From a virus, in the IMG/VR virus record IMGVR_UViG_3300025151_000073, positions 1 to 44,966 of that record: a stretch of DNA of 44,966 nucleotides. One strand, written 5' to 3'. The notes below the pieces were generated by a model. The model saw only the letters and a program-made list of their open reading frames with translations. It did no database searches and was not told where the DNA came from. Below, piece after piece: positions 1-5,546 of the stretch (position 1 is the first letter of the stretch; every line of letters begins with the position of its first letter). The position numbers and the translations under genes are program-made.

Positions 1-420
1 TTCACAGATGCAGAAACTCGCAAACTTTATCGCATTGGAAGGGGCGAACAAGGAGTGCTATTGGTACGCCCTTACACTAACGACATATGTGCTCATTGGA
101 GATTTTTAAATGAAACTATTGCTCGCAAATCTGCTGATAAGATATACCAAATGTTCTGTGACTATAAAACCTCTGGAGACTTCATTGGAATGGACATGGC
201 AAGGAAATTCCTTGAAATGGGATTTACTCGCGCCAGACGATATGCAAATCATTCTAGTGGACAAAAATACTTTAAAGATGGTACAGTTAGACCTCAGGAG
301 ACAGATGCACTATACAGTGTCAAAGCAAGATCGGCGGCAATTTTTAAGGTCGTAAGAGATAAGGCAGCATATGATTCTGAGTATCAGTCAATGAGAAAGG
401 AGTGGAGATCAAATGAATGA
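1..420 (+). CDS. DUF4385-like conserved phage protein, 5' partial
   Basis: The reading frame is open from base 1, so the N-terminus lies outside the window. The visible 139 residues include LYRIGRGEQGVLLV, IYQMFCDYK, GMDMARKFLEMG and RRYANH, a pattern I recall from DUF4385 proteins of cyanophages and some bacteria. Function is unknown. The stop overlaps the next start by 8 bases, suggesting translational coupling. Any start called inside the visible sequence (for example GTG at 55) would cut into the conserved region. The family call is from memory and fairly confident. Confidence 0.75.
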   Translation, partial: FTDAETRKLYRIGRGEQGVLLVRPYTNDICAHWRFLNETIARKSADKIYQMFCDYKTSGDFIGMDMARKFLEMGFTRARRYANHSSGQKYFKDGTVRPQETDALYSVKARSAAIFKVVRDKAAYDSEYQSMRKEWRSNE

Positions 421-586
421 ACAGAAACGTAAAGAAGCACCACCCATAAATGTTGGTTTTGTGTGCAATAAATGTGGTGGTAAAGGGTGTGAAATTTGTC
501 ATTCTGGGTGGGAATGTACCATGGCAGAGTTTGGCACCTGTAATAAGTGTGATATGGGATGGAAAATAGGAGAGATCAGCAAGTAA
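413..586 (+). CDS. Small Cys-rich zinc-finger-like protein, 57 aa
   Basis: A 57-residue ORF starts at ATG inside the end of the DUF4385 gene (8 nt overlap), with an AGGAG-like ribosome site about 10 nt upstream. It has seven cysteines, in the arrangement CNKCGGKGCEIC and later C-T-M then CNKC, consistent with one or two zinc knuckles. No enzyme motif is visible. It is probably co-transcribed with the gene upstream. Function is unknown; metal binding is inferred only from cysteine spacing. Confidence 0.65.
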   Translation: MNEQKRKEAPPINVGFVCNKCGGKGCEICHSGWECTMAEFGTCNKCDMGWKIGEISK

Positions 587-644
587 GTATAACTTCATAG
601 GCATAAATTTTTATGTCACAAACTTGCAAATATCAGCATATCAT

Positions 645-652
645 GATAAATA
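645..652 (+). promoter_or_regulatory. Candidate T4-type late promoter
   Basis: GATAAATA matches 7 of 8 positions of the T4-type late promoter TATAAATA. It lies about 95 nt upstream of the 53-aa gene at 744. In an AT-rich genome a single 7/8 match is weak evidence. Confidence 0.3.
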
Positions 653-676
653 TTAGGGAGACCACAAGGAGGAACA

Positions 677-685
677 ATGTCCTGA
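677..685 (+). other. Ribosome site followed by a two-codon ORF (possible gene remnant)
   Basis: A strong AAGGAGGA ribosome site is followed by ATG TCC TGA, so the frame closes after two codons. The same frame then stays open through about 30 more codons (from ATG 698). This could be the remnant of a small gene broken by a stop, or a minimal leader ORF. There is no evidence that anything functional is translated. Confidence 0.25.
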
Positions 686-743
686 AAATTTTACATCATG
701 TTTATTTTAATGGATTTGTATAACACATGGAGGTGTTCTAATT

Positions 744-905
744 ATGCACAACATAATCTCGTTCAATCAACTAGCAGGATTCAGACTTGAAGAAGACAGG
801 TTTGGACCTGAAGATGATTTAATCAACGAATATTACGAGTGCTTGGTTGAATGTGATGATGACCAATCAGTTTGCAAACGAATCTGTAAGGAGGTTCTGA
901 TTTAG
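744..905 (+). CDS. Conserved cyanophage microprotein, 53 aa
   Basis: The 53-residue ORF has a clear GGAGG ribosome site about 10 nt before ATG. It is acidic in the middle and carries three regularly spaced cysteines (YYECLVECDDDQSVCKRIC), a signature I recall from small hypothetical proteins of T4-like cyanophages. Function is unknown. It is followed by a rho-independent terminator at 992-1018, so it is probably the last gene of a short transcript. Confidence 0.7.
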   Translation: MHNIISFNQLAGFRLEEDRFGPEDDLINEYYECLVECDDDQSVCKRICKEVLI

Positions 906-991
906 ATTAAAGATTACATGTAGTCAATTAGGAGTAATTAATGTTATCTTATCTACACCCGCCCTGAAGAATTTAAAAACTAGTATAGTTT

Positions 992-1018
992 ACCCTCGCC
1001 TTTTTGGTGGGGGTTTTT
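992..1018 (+). terminator. Rho-independent terminator
   Basis: A nine-pair stem (ACCCTCGCC with GGTGGGGGT, two of the pairs being G-T) closes a TTTTT loop and is followed directly by a T run. It sits in the gap between the genes at 744 and 1055 and would end the transcript entering from the left. Confidence 0.8.
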
Positions 1019-1054
1019 AATGTTAAATACTTAAAACGTTAACGAGTTCTTAAA

Positions 1055-1207
1055 GTGGACTTATCCGATAAAAAAGCATCAAAAAAAATTATAAAGAGAT
1101 TCAAGAAACATCCTGAATGGTATACACCGGAAGATGTTATGTATGCTAAAATGATCAAGAAACAACTAAAGAAACATGGAAGACAGTCTGAAAGTAAATC
1201 AGAATGA
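1055..1207 (+). CDS. Basic microprotein, 50 aa
   Basis: The ORF begins with GTG at 1055; no ATG lies further upstream in frame before the terminator. The product is very lysine-rich (DKKASKKIIKRFKKHPEWYT, then KMIKKQLKKHG), suggesting a helical nucleic-acid-binding or host-takeover peptide. Similar short basic proteins occur in cyanomyoviruses. It overlaps the next gene by 32 nt. Function is unknown. Confidence 0.6.
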   Translation: MDLSDKKASKKIIKRFKKHPEWYTPEDVMYAKMIKKQLKKHGRQSESKSE

Positions 1208-1337
1208 TGATGGAACGTTCACTCTAGAGTGGGACAAGAATGATCCTCAATGGAATTTTCTGAATGGGTTGACAAGTAAAGAAATTAGCACTATGATTGA
1301 AAAGGTAGTTAAAGAGAGTCTTGATGAAGAAAGATGA
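1176..1337 (+). CDS. Acidic microprotein, 53 aa
   Basis: The ATG at 1176 lies within the preceding gene in another frame. The product has a beta-like start (GTFTLEWDKNDPQWNFLN) and an acidic helix (LTSKEISTMIEKVVKESLDEE). I recall the EWDKxDPxWxF-NxLT pattern from conserved small cyanophage proteins. The 3' end overlaps the next start by 14 nt, so the genes at 1055, 1176, 1324 and 1673 form one tightly packed run. Function is unknown. Confidence 0.65.
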   Translation: MEDSLKVNQNDDGTFTLEWDKNDPQWNFLNGLTSKEISTMIEKVVKESLDEER

Positions 1338-1686
1338 TTATTCGTTGATGATGTTATCAGACTGGGTAAAAGAATCAATGGAGTCTGGATATACTCCACA
1401 GCAAGTATATGAGACGATTGTGAGAACTGTGAGGGAAAGTAGAGATTATCATCGTGCATGTTTAAGTCATGCTGAGATACTTTTTAAACTTCTGAAAAAT
1501 GAAGAACTACCAGAACATTACGACGACTTTGAGAATCCTTTGCCAGAACAAAACAAAACTAATTTTTCTGGGGATGACTATTCTCCTGAATCCAGAAAAC
1601 ATTGGGACGACTTTTGGGAGAGTCTCAAACTAAATCCTTATGCACTAGAGTATACACCAATTCCAGAAAACAATGACATTATCTAA
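1324..1686 (+). CDS. Conserved cyanophage protein, 120 aa
   Basis: I chose ATG 1324 over the in-frame TTG one codon earlier. The segment SGYTPQQVYETIVRTVRESRDYHRACL, broken here only for description, followed by a C-terminal HWDDFWESL, is a recurring pattern in hypothetical proteins of marine T4-like phages. It is mostly helical and soluble, with no catalytic motif. It overlaps both neighbours. Function is unknown. Confidence 0.7.
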   Translation: MKKDDYSLMMLSDWVKESMESGYTPQQVYETIVRTVRESRDYHRACLSHAEILFKLLKNEELPEHYDDFENPLPEQNKTNFSGDDYSPESRKHWDDFWESLKLNPYALEYTPIPENNDII

Positions 1687-1900
1687 ATCAGTTGAAGAAT
1701 CTCTCAGAGAAGCAGAATCATCTCTCCGTAATGCCCTAGCATATGCTGCTAGAGGTGAAAGACCAGTGATATGCACTGAAATTGCCAAAATGATTAAAGA
1801 ATTGGAGAACATTAGATCTGTTGATTCTATCTACGATATGTTAGACAGCAGAGAACCCGGAAGCAAGGGAACCTATGGTCCCATGTTTGATGATGAATGA
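1673..1900 (+). CDS. Conserved cyanophage microprotein, 75 aa
   Basis: It starts at ATG 1673 and overlaps the upstream stop by 14 nt. The sequence AESSLRNALAYAARGERP followed by a helix ending in YDMLD is familiar from small cyanophage ORFs. It is predicted helical, with no membrane segment or catalytic motif. Function is unknown. It is the last gene of the overlapping run; an 80-nt gap follows. Confidence 0.65.
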   Translation: MTLSKSVEESLREAESSLRNALAYAARGERPVICTEIAKMIKELENIRSVDSIYDMLDSREPGSKGTYGPMFDDE

Positions 1901-1980
1901 ATCAATTCTAAAGAAAACATTAAACTTCTAACTACTTTTGTGCGGAAACGCTAAAATACCATAGAAACGACAAGACAACC

Positions 1981-2175
1981 ATGACTCTTCCACAAAACGG
2001 CAAAAAATTGACCGAAAAAGAAGCAGAAAGTATGGAAATTGCCTTAAAAGAGGCAGGTATTGTGGCAATTCACCCTGAAAGGATGGAAGCACTTGCCGAT
2101 ATGTTAGTTTCTAAACTAAAAAATACTAGTGAAACACCTATTCCATGGCGCAGAGGTAGTGCTTTGGAGGAATAA
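1981..2175 (+). CDS. Hypothetical protein, 64 aa
   Basis: The helical, acidic/basic 64-residue protein has no recognisable motif. ATG 1981 is preceded by the -10-like TAAAAT at 1952-1957, 29 nt upstream, matching the -10-to-start spacing of other small genes in this window, although no good -35 is visible. It lies immediately upstream of the candidate late promoter and cp12. Function is unknown. Confidence 0.6.
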   Translation: MTLPQNGKKLTEKEAESMEIALKEAGIVAIHPERMEALADMLVSKLKNTSETPIPWRRGSALEE

Positions 2176-2180
2176 TAGCA

Positions 2181-2187
2181 ATAAATA
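2181..2187 (+). promoter_or_regulatory. Candidate late promoter upstream of cp12
   Basis: ATAAATA, the core of the T4-type late promoter, sits just after the stop at 2175 and 26-32 nt before the cp12 start codons. That spacing resembles the late promoters of gp25 and gp8. It lacks the leading T of TATAAATA. Confidence 0.4.
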
Positions 2188-2212
2188 GTCACATCGCTTT
2201 ACAAAAATGCTT

Positions 2213-2440
2213 ATGAATAGCATCGAACAACATATTGAGATTGATAGAAAGATTCTTGAGAATCCTACTACATCTCCTCAGCAACGTCGTCATATTGAGG
2301 GTGAACTACATGATCTAGAGGATTATGTGGCACATCATAAAGAAGAAATTGAGCAGGGTGATCATCACGATCCCACTGCACTTGAACTATATTGTGACCA
2401 AAACCCATCAGAACCCGAATGTCTGGTTTATGATGATTGA
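2213..2440 (+). CDS. cp12: CP12-like Calvin-cycle inhibitor
   Basis: The 75-residue product ends in ELYCDQNPSEPECLVYDD, matching the C-terminal half of CP12: two cysteines nine residues apart (C61, C70) that form the redox loop contacting glyceraldehyde-3-phosphate dehydrogenase, then the acidic C-terminal tail. The N-terminal cysteine pair of plant CP12 is absent. CP12 in cyanobacteria holds GAPDH and phosphoribulokinase in an inactive complex. In cyanophages it is a known auxiliary gene thought to shift carbon flux from the Calvin cycle toward the pentose phosphate pathway. I prefer ATG 2213 (MNSIEQHIE) over ATG 2207. A terminator follows at once. Confidence 0.85.
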   Translation: MNSIEQHIEIDRKILENPTTSPQQRRHIEGELHDLEDYVAHHKEEIEQGDHHDPTALELYCDQNPSEPECLVYDD

Positions 2441-2464
2441 CTGTGACACTTGAATAACAGTCAC

Positions 2465-2491
2465 ACCACTCCTTGCACGGGGTGGTTTTTT
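2465..2491 (+). terminator. Rho-independent terminator after cp12
   Basis: An eight-pair stem (ACCACTCC with GGGGTGGT, one T-G pair) with loop TTGCAC runs into six Ts. It ends the cp12 transcript. The loop sequence also serves as a plausible -35 hexamer of the next promoter. Confidence 0.8.
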
Positions 2492-2501
2492 ATTGTATAA
2501 T
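2473..2501 (+). promoter_or_regulatory. Sigma70-like promoter of the restriction-modification operon
   Basis: TTGCAC (2473-2478), a 17-nt spacer and TATAAT (2496-2501) form a near-consensus promoter embedded in the preceding terminator. Transcription would begin near 2508, downstream of the ATG at 2504, so translation should start later. The ATG at 2531 has GAGG 8 nt upstream and lies 35 nt from the -10, like other genes here. Confidence 0.7.
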
Positions 2502-2530
2502 ACATGGGTAAAGCAATCGAGGCTATGCCC

Positions 2531-3217
2531 ATGCTACTTTCAGAATTCAAGCAAAAGTTTTGTGCTATCAAGGCAAGAGGTTTCATAAAATCACAACGTA
2601 AAGGTGATGGTGGTGTGGGTAACACTCTTGAAAATGAATTGGGACTGCAAGAGAATAACATCGCAGGACCAGATATTGAGGGAAATGAACTCAAAGCAGC
2701 ACGTAAAGGTGCTGGTGGTAAGCAGACACTGTTCAACAAAGAGGGTGAGTGGGTTGTATCGCAGAAAGATTACATTGCACAATACGGTTTTCCTCACACC
2801 ACAAAAATTGGTGAGATGAGTGGACAATCTACCGTCACCAAGACTGTTAACAACCGTGGTCTATCTATTGTGACCACTGATGATTATTGTGCTGTTGTGC
2901 ATGGTGATACTATCATCGTTAAGTGGGATTGGGAGACACTAGTCAACCAGTTTGGTAAGAAGTTTCCTGCATGTGTGAAAGTATTTGCTGACGTTGAAAA
3001 ACGTGACGGTGTAGAATACTTCCACTACAATGAAGTATATCGTTTCATTGGCACTGATAAGAATTTGTTTCGCACTGCAATCGAAAATAATATGATTGCC
3101 ATTGATATTCGTATGCGTACACAAAACAATATTGGCAAATCTCTTCGTAATCGTGGTACTGCATTTCGTATAAATCATGGTAGAATGGAAGAACTATTCA
3201 TTAAAGAGGAACTTTGA
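2531..3217 (+). CDS. MvaI/BcnI-family type II restriction endonuclease
   Basis: The protein carries the MvaI/BcnI signature in order: GFIKSQRKGDGGVGNTLE near the N-terminus (about residues 17-34), then NNIAGPDIEGNELKAAR. The latter holds a PD-x4-E-x-K nuclease core (PD at 47-48, E53, K55), and a C-terminal RGTAFRINHG lies near residue 207. Length (228 aa, or 237 from ATG 2504) fits the 240-250 residues I recall for MvaI and BcnI, so it looks intact. The known enzymes act as monomers on CCWGG or CCSGG; the site here cannot be read from sequence. I chose ATG 2531 from promoter position and the GAGG ribosome site. The stop overlaps the methyltransferase start. Confidence 0.85.
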   Translation: MLLSEFKQKFCAIKARGFIKSQRKGDGGVGNTLENELGLQENNIAGPDIEGNELKAARKGAGGKQTLFNKEGEWVVSQKDYIAQYGFPHTTKIGEMSGQSTVTKTVNNRGLSIVTTDDYCAVVHGDTIIVKWDWETLVNQFGKKFPACVKVFADVEKRDGVEYFHYNEVYRFIGTDKNLFRTAIENNMIAIDIRMRTQNNIGKSLRNRGTAFRINHGRMEELFIKEEL

Positions 3218-4119
3218 AGGACACTATTCTGTATGGAGACTGTAGAGAGACGTTGCGACAGTTCGCAGCGTCTGGTGTACGCGCTCGCATGTGTGTGACA
3301 TCACCACCATACTATGGGTTGCGTGACTATGGTAATGAAGATGCACAGATAGGTCTAGAAGAATCTCCAGAAGAGTTTATTCAACAATTAGTTGAAGTGT
3401 TTCGTGGTGTGCGTGATTGTCTCACCGATGATGGCACACTATGGGTTAACATTGGTGATAGTTACTATAATTATCGTGGAGGAAAGGGTCAGGCATTACC
3501 AAAACAATCTGTTGCCAACACAAATCAAGATCTGCCACAAGGAAAAAATCCTAGACGTGGTAATAAACTGAAAGGATATAAGGAGAAAGATCTTATTGGT
3601 ATTCCTTGGATGCTTGCATTTGCTTTACGTGCAGATGGATGGTACTTGAGACAAGATATCATTTGGAGTAAGCCAAATCCAATGCCAGAAAGTATGAAAG
3701 ATAGGTGTACTAAATCTCATGAATATATATTTTTACTGAGTAAAAAACAAAATTATTTCTTTGATGTTGAAAGTATAAAAGAACCTACTATTGATGGTAA
3801 ATCATTGAAAAGAAAGAAAAGTGTTTGGAATATTCAAACAAAACCTTATAAGGGTGCTCACTTCGCAGTTTATCCTCCTGAACTTATTGAACCTGCTATT
3901 CTTGCTGGTAGTGAAGAGGGTGATATCATTCTTGATCCTTTTATGGGTTCTGGAACTACGGCAATGGTTTCTAAAAGTTTAGGTAGGCATTATATTGGAT
4001 GTGAACTTCATAAAGAATATGGAGAACTAATTGATAATAGGATATCTGAATACAATAAAATATATACTGCAAAGGATAAACAAATTGGTGAAGGTAAACT
4101 TATTTTTGAGGACGAATAA
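3214..4119 (+). CDS. DNA methyltransferase of the restriction-modification pair (TSPPY type)
   Basis: A 301-residue class-beta DNA methyltransferase: catalytic TSPPY at residues 29-33 precedes the AdoMet-binding DPFMGSGTT at 241-249. SPPY (rather than DPPY) is typical of N4-cytosine enzymes, as expected for a partner of a MvaI/BcnI-type nuclease, but some adenine enzymes share it. The start is TTG at 3214, forming TTGA with the endonuclease stop; the next in-frame ATG would remove the ILYGDCRETL motif. The residue range 34-240 contains PWMLAFALRADGW and the IIWSKPNPMPES motif usual in this group. Presumably it protects phage DNA from the adjacent nuclease. A TTG start for the protective enzyme is odd. 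Confidence 0.88.
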   Translation: MKDTILYGDCRETLRQFAASGVRARMCVTSPPYYGLRDYGNEDAQIGLEESPEEFIQQLVEVFRGVRDCLTDDGTLWVNIGDSYYNYRGGKGQALPKQSVANTNQDLPQGKNPRRGNKLKGYKEKDLIGIPWMLAFALRADGWYLRQDIIWSKPNPMPESMKDRCTKSHEYIFLLSKKQNYFFDVESIKEPTIDGKSLKRKKSVWNIQTKPYKGAHFAVYPPELIEPAILAGSEEGDIILDPFMGSGTTAMVSKSLGRHYIGCELHKEYGELIDNRISEYNKIYTAKDKQIGEGKLIFEDE

Positions 4120-4132
4120 ACCACTTCTCAAA

Positions 4133-4195
4133 CTGTCCACTCTGCCCCTGACTCTGCCCCACTCTGCCCTATAATTACTAGGTAATCAAGCAAAG
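4133..4195 (+). promoter_or_regulatory. Promoter cassette A, copy 1
   Basis: TATAAT at 4170-4175 is followed by the family-specific GTAATCAAG stretch containing the ribosome site, and ATG 4201 is 31 nt downstream. A CTGTCCA box starts 37 nt before the -10, at the position where better copies have GTGTCAC. There is no good -35 hexamer. Confidence 0.65.
4139..4170 (+). repeat. Three tandem copies of ACTCTGCCC(C/T)
   Basis: Copies start at 4139, 4151 and 4161; the first two are separated by TG. They fill the spacer and upstream region of the promoter at 4170, so they could bind a regulator or be a slippage product. Confidence 0.6.
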
Positions 4196-4200
4196 GCACC

Positions 4201-4623
4201 ATGGGCACTCGTTCCCGCATCGGTATCCAACTCCAAGACAACTCCGTTCTCTCTGTCTACTGCCACTATGATGGTTATCCTGAGTTCAACGGTCGTGTTC
4301 TGCGTGACAACTACAACACTGTTGAAAAGGTAAAAGAACTGATTGATGGTGGTGATATGTCCTGCACCTGGACTAATGCAGACTGGAACAACGAAACTAT
4401 GCCTGAAATGGGTGCTCTCTACTATACTTCCCGTGGTGAATCTCTGGAGAGTAATGCACCACGATATGATGATGACATCTTTGAGTTCCTGAAAAAGGAG
4501 AATAATGAAGAGTATGCTTATATTTGGTCTGTGAATAACAAATGGGTTTGCATGAACATGAATCAGTTTAATGATAATGACCCTCAAAAGGTTGAGATTC
4601 CTGAAGGAGCAGTTGGACAATGA
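4201..4623 (+). CDS. Conserved phage protein (MGTRSRIGI family), 140 aa
   Basis: The N-terminus MGTRSRIGIQLQDN, then HYDGYPE at about residue 22, is a recurring pattern in phage hypothetical proteins. The rest is mixed alpha/beta with many aromatic residues and no catalytic triad that I can name. Codon use is richer in C-ending codons than in the AT-rich genes beside it. It is driven by cassette A copy 1 and overlaps a small membrane peptide gene at its 3' end. Function is unknown. Confidence 0.75.
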   Translation: MGTRSRIGIQLQDNSVLSVYCHYDGYPEFNGRVLRDNYNTVEKVKELIDGGDMSCTWTNADWNNETMPEMGALYYTSRGESLESNAPRYDDDIFEFLKKENNEEYAYIWSVNNKWVCMNMNQFNDNDPQKVEIPEGAVGQ

Positions 4624-4715
4624 TGCTCCATCCTGCTACAATTAACATCTGTGTTGTTATTTTGTTGTTCTACATCATCGCAAATGAAGTCAACAAAACA
4701 CCACCACCGATGTGA
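4620..4715 (+). CDS. Small membrane peptide, 31 aa
   Basis: The ATGA overlap with the upstream stop gives a 31-codon ORF with one hydrophobic helix (INICVVILLFYIIA, residues 8-21) followed by a short polar tail. Translational coupling is likely. It resembles the tiny single-pass peptides that T4-like phages encode. No function can be assigned, and at this size it could be non-functional. Confidence 0.45.
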   Translation: MMLHPATINICVVILLFYIIANEVNKTPPPM

Positions 4716-4790
4716 CACATAATAAGTGTCACAGGGCATCCTGAAACCCCACCAGGATGCCCTATGATAACAAAGTAATCAAGGGAACCA
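4712..4790 (+). promoter_or_regulatory. Two stem-loops and promoter cassette A, copy 2
   Basis: A perfect inverted repeat GTGACAC/GTGTCAC (4712-4718, 4726-4732) is followed by a ten-pair perfect stem, GGGCATCCTG (4734-4743) with CAGGATGCCC (4753-4762). The -10 TATGAT (4763-4768) abuts the second stem. The GTGTCAC box starts 37 nt before the -10 and the ATG at 4794 is 31 nt after it. The block 4725-4800 is repeated almost exactly at 7059-7136. Confidence 0.7.
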
Positions 4791-4793
4791 CCC

Positions 4794-4976
4794 ATGACCA
4801 CCTTCGACTTTGAAACCGAATATTACTGGGGTGCTCTCATGGTCAAACTGGTTCCCCTGTTTGCTATGGATTCTTATCGTGCGGATGATGATGAATTAGT
4901 ATGGGTCTATGATGTGAATAACCCTAAGAATGGGTATCACGTTCCTGCTCGCAATCTTTCCACCTATTCTTATTGA
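4794..4976 (+). CDS. Hypothetical protein, 60 aa
   Basis: The 60-residue acidic, aromatic-rich protein starts at ATG 4794, right after promoter cassette A copy 2. No motif is recognised. The first codons (MTT) and upstream leader are nearly identical to those of the gene at 7129, reflecting the duplicated cassette. Its stop lies 2 nt before the next gene. Confidence 0.6.
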   Translation: MTTFDFETEYYWGALMVKLVPLFAMDSYRADDDELVWVYDVNNPKNGYHVPARNLSTYSY

Positions 4977-4978
4977 TT

Positions 4979-5464
4979 ATGTCTAATCGTGACAATCATG
5001 CTTCTCGTGACACTACCACAGGCAAGATCAATGAGGACTCCATTGAAAAGTTTCTTCATGAATCTTTTGATGGACCTGTCTATCCACAAACAGTAGTTGG
5101 CACACAATTTAATACAAACAAACAACATATCGTTGATGTTCTTCTTGGTGGAGAAGCACACAAGAAAAAACCAAAAGCAAAACGATGGATTTCTGAACAC
5201 AAAGGTGGCAGACTGGTGAGTCTTAAGTATCAAGCGATTGAAGGAACTGCTGAAGAAAAAATTCCTTTTGAATTCTGGAAACTTAAAGATGCCATCGACA
5301 AGTATGGTTATGAATCTGCTGTGATTGTTTTATGTGGTGATTCTGGTTGGACTCTAAAACAAGAGTATCTAGATTTAGAGACTAAGAAACACTTTGAAAG
5401 TGTTTATCCTGGTGTCACTATTGTCGATGAAGAAACTTTTCGTCAACAGTTGACAACTAACTGA
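4979..5464 (+). CDS. PD-(D/E)XK-like nuclease domain protein
   Basis: The 161-residue protein contains HIVDVLL (D53) and, after a beta-strand gap, RLVSLKYQAIEGTAEEKIPFE (residues 78-98). The latter resembles small PD-(D/E)XK nucleases in which (E/S)-x-K-x-Q is followed by a GTAEEK(I/V)P(F/Y)E segment. The usual glutamate of ExK is replaced by Ser81 here, while Lys83 and Gln85 are kept. Alternating hydrophobic strand AVIVLCGD follows. It lies between a restriction-modification pair and a ParB-like/Dam pair, suggesting DNA cleavage or recognition of modified DNA. ATG 4979 was preferred to TTG 4973. Family assignment is moderate. Confidence 0.65.
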   Translation: MSNRDNHASRDTTTGKINEDSIEKFLHESFDGPVYPQTVVGTQFNTNKQHIVDVLLGGEAHKKKPKAKRWISEHKGGRLVSLKYQAIEGTAEEKIPFEFWKLKDAIDKYGYESAVIVLCGDSGWTLKQEYLDLETKKHFESVYPGVTIVDEETFRQQLTTN

Positions 5465-5478
5465 AAATAGTTTATACT
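5450..5478 (+). promoter_or_regulatory. Consensus sigma70 promoter of the ParB-like/Dam operon
   Basis: TTGACA (5450-5455) and TATACT (5473-5478) are separated by exactly 17 nt. The -35 lies inside the last codons of the upstream gene. The start codon at 5547 is about 70 nt downstream, leaving a leader of about 60 nt that contains an inverted repeat. Confidence 0.8.
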
Positions 5479-5505
5479 AAATAAATCGGTCCAAATCAGA
5501 GGATG

Positions 5506-5542
5506 ACCTTAAACTCTACTCTTATTTTCCTCCATTTAAGGT
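5506..5542 (+). repeat. Inverted repeat in the 5' leader of the ParB-like gene
   Basis: ACCTTAAA (5506-5513) and TTTAAGGT (5535-5542) are perfect complements with a 21-nt loop containing TTTTCCTCC. The right arm ends 4 nt before ATG 5547. In RNA the hairpin would cover the initiation region, so it may act as a translational operator or protein site. Confidence 0.55.
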
Positions 5543-5546
5543 TAAA

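Noticed and set aside
699-800. 31-codon ORF MFILMDLY... overlapping the 53-aa gene
   Set aside because: It lacks its own ribosome site and overlaps a better-supported gene; mentioned only as a possible remnant.
2504-2530. ATG 2504 as start of the restriction endonuclease
   Set aside because: It has no ribosome site and lies only 2 nt after the -10 hexamer, upstream of the expected transcript start. It stays possible if another promoter is used.
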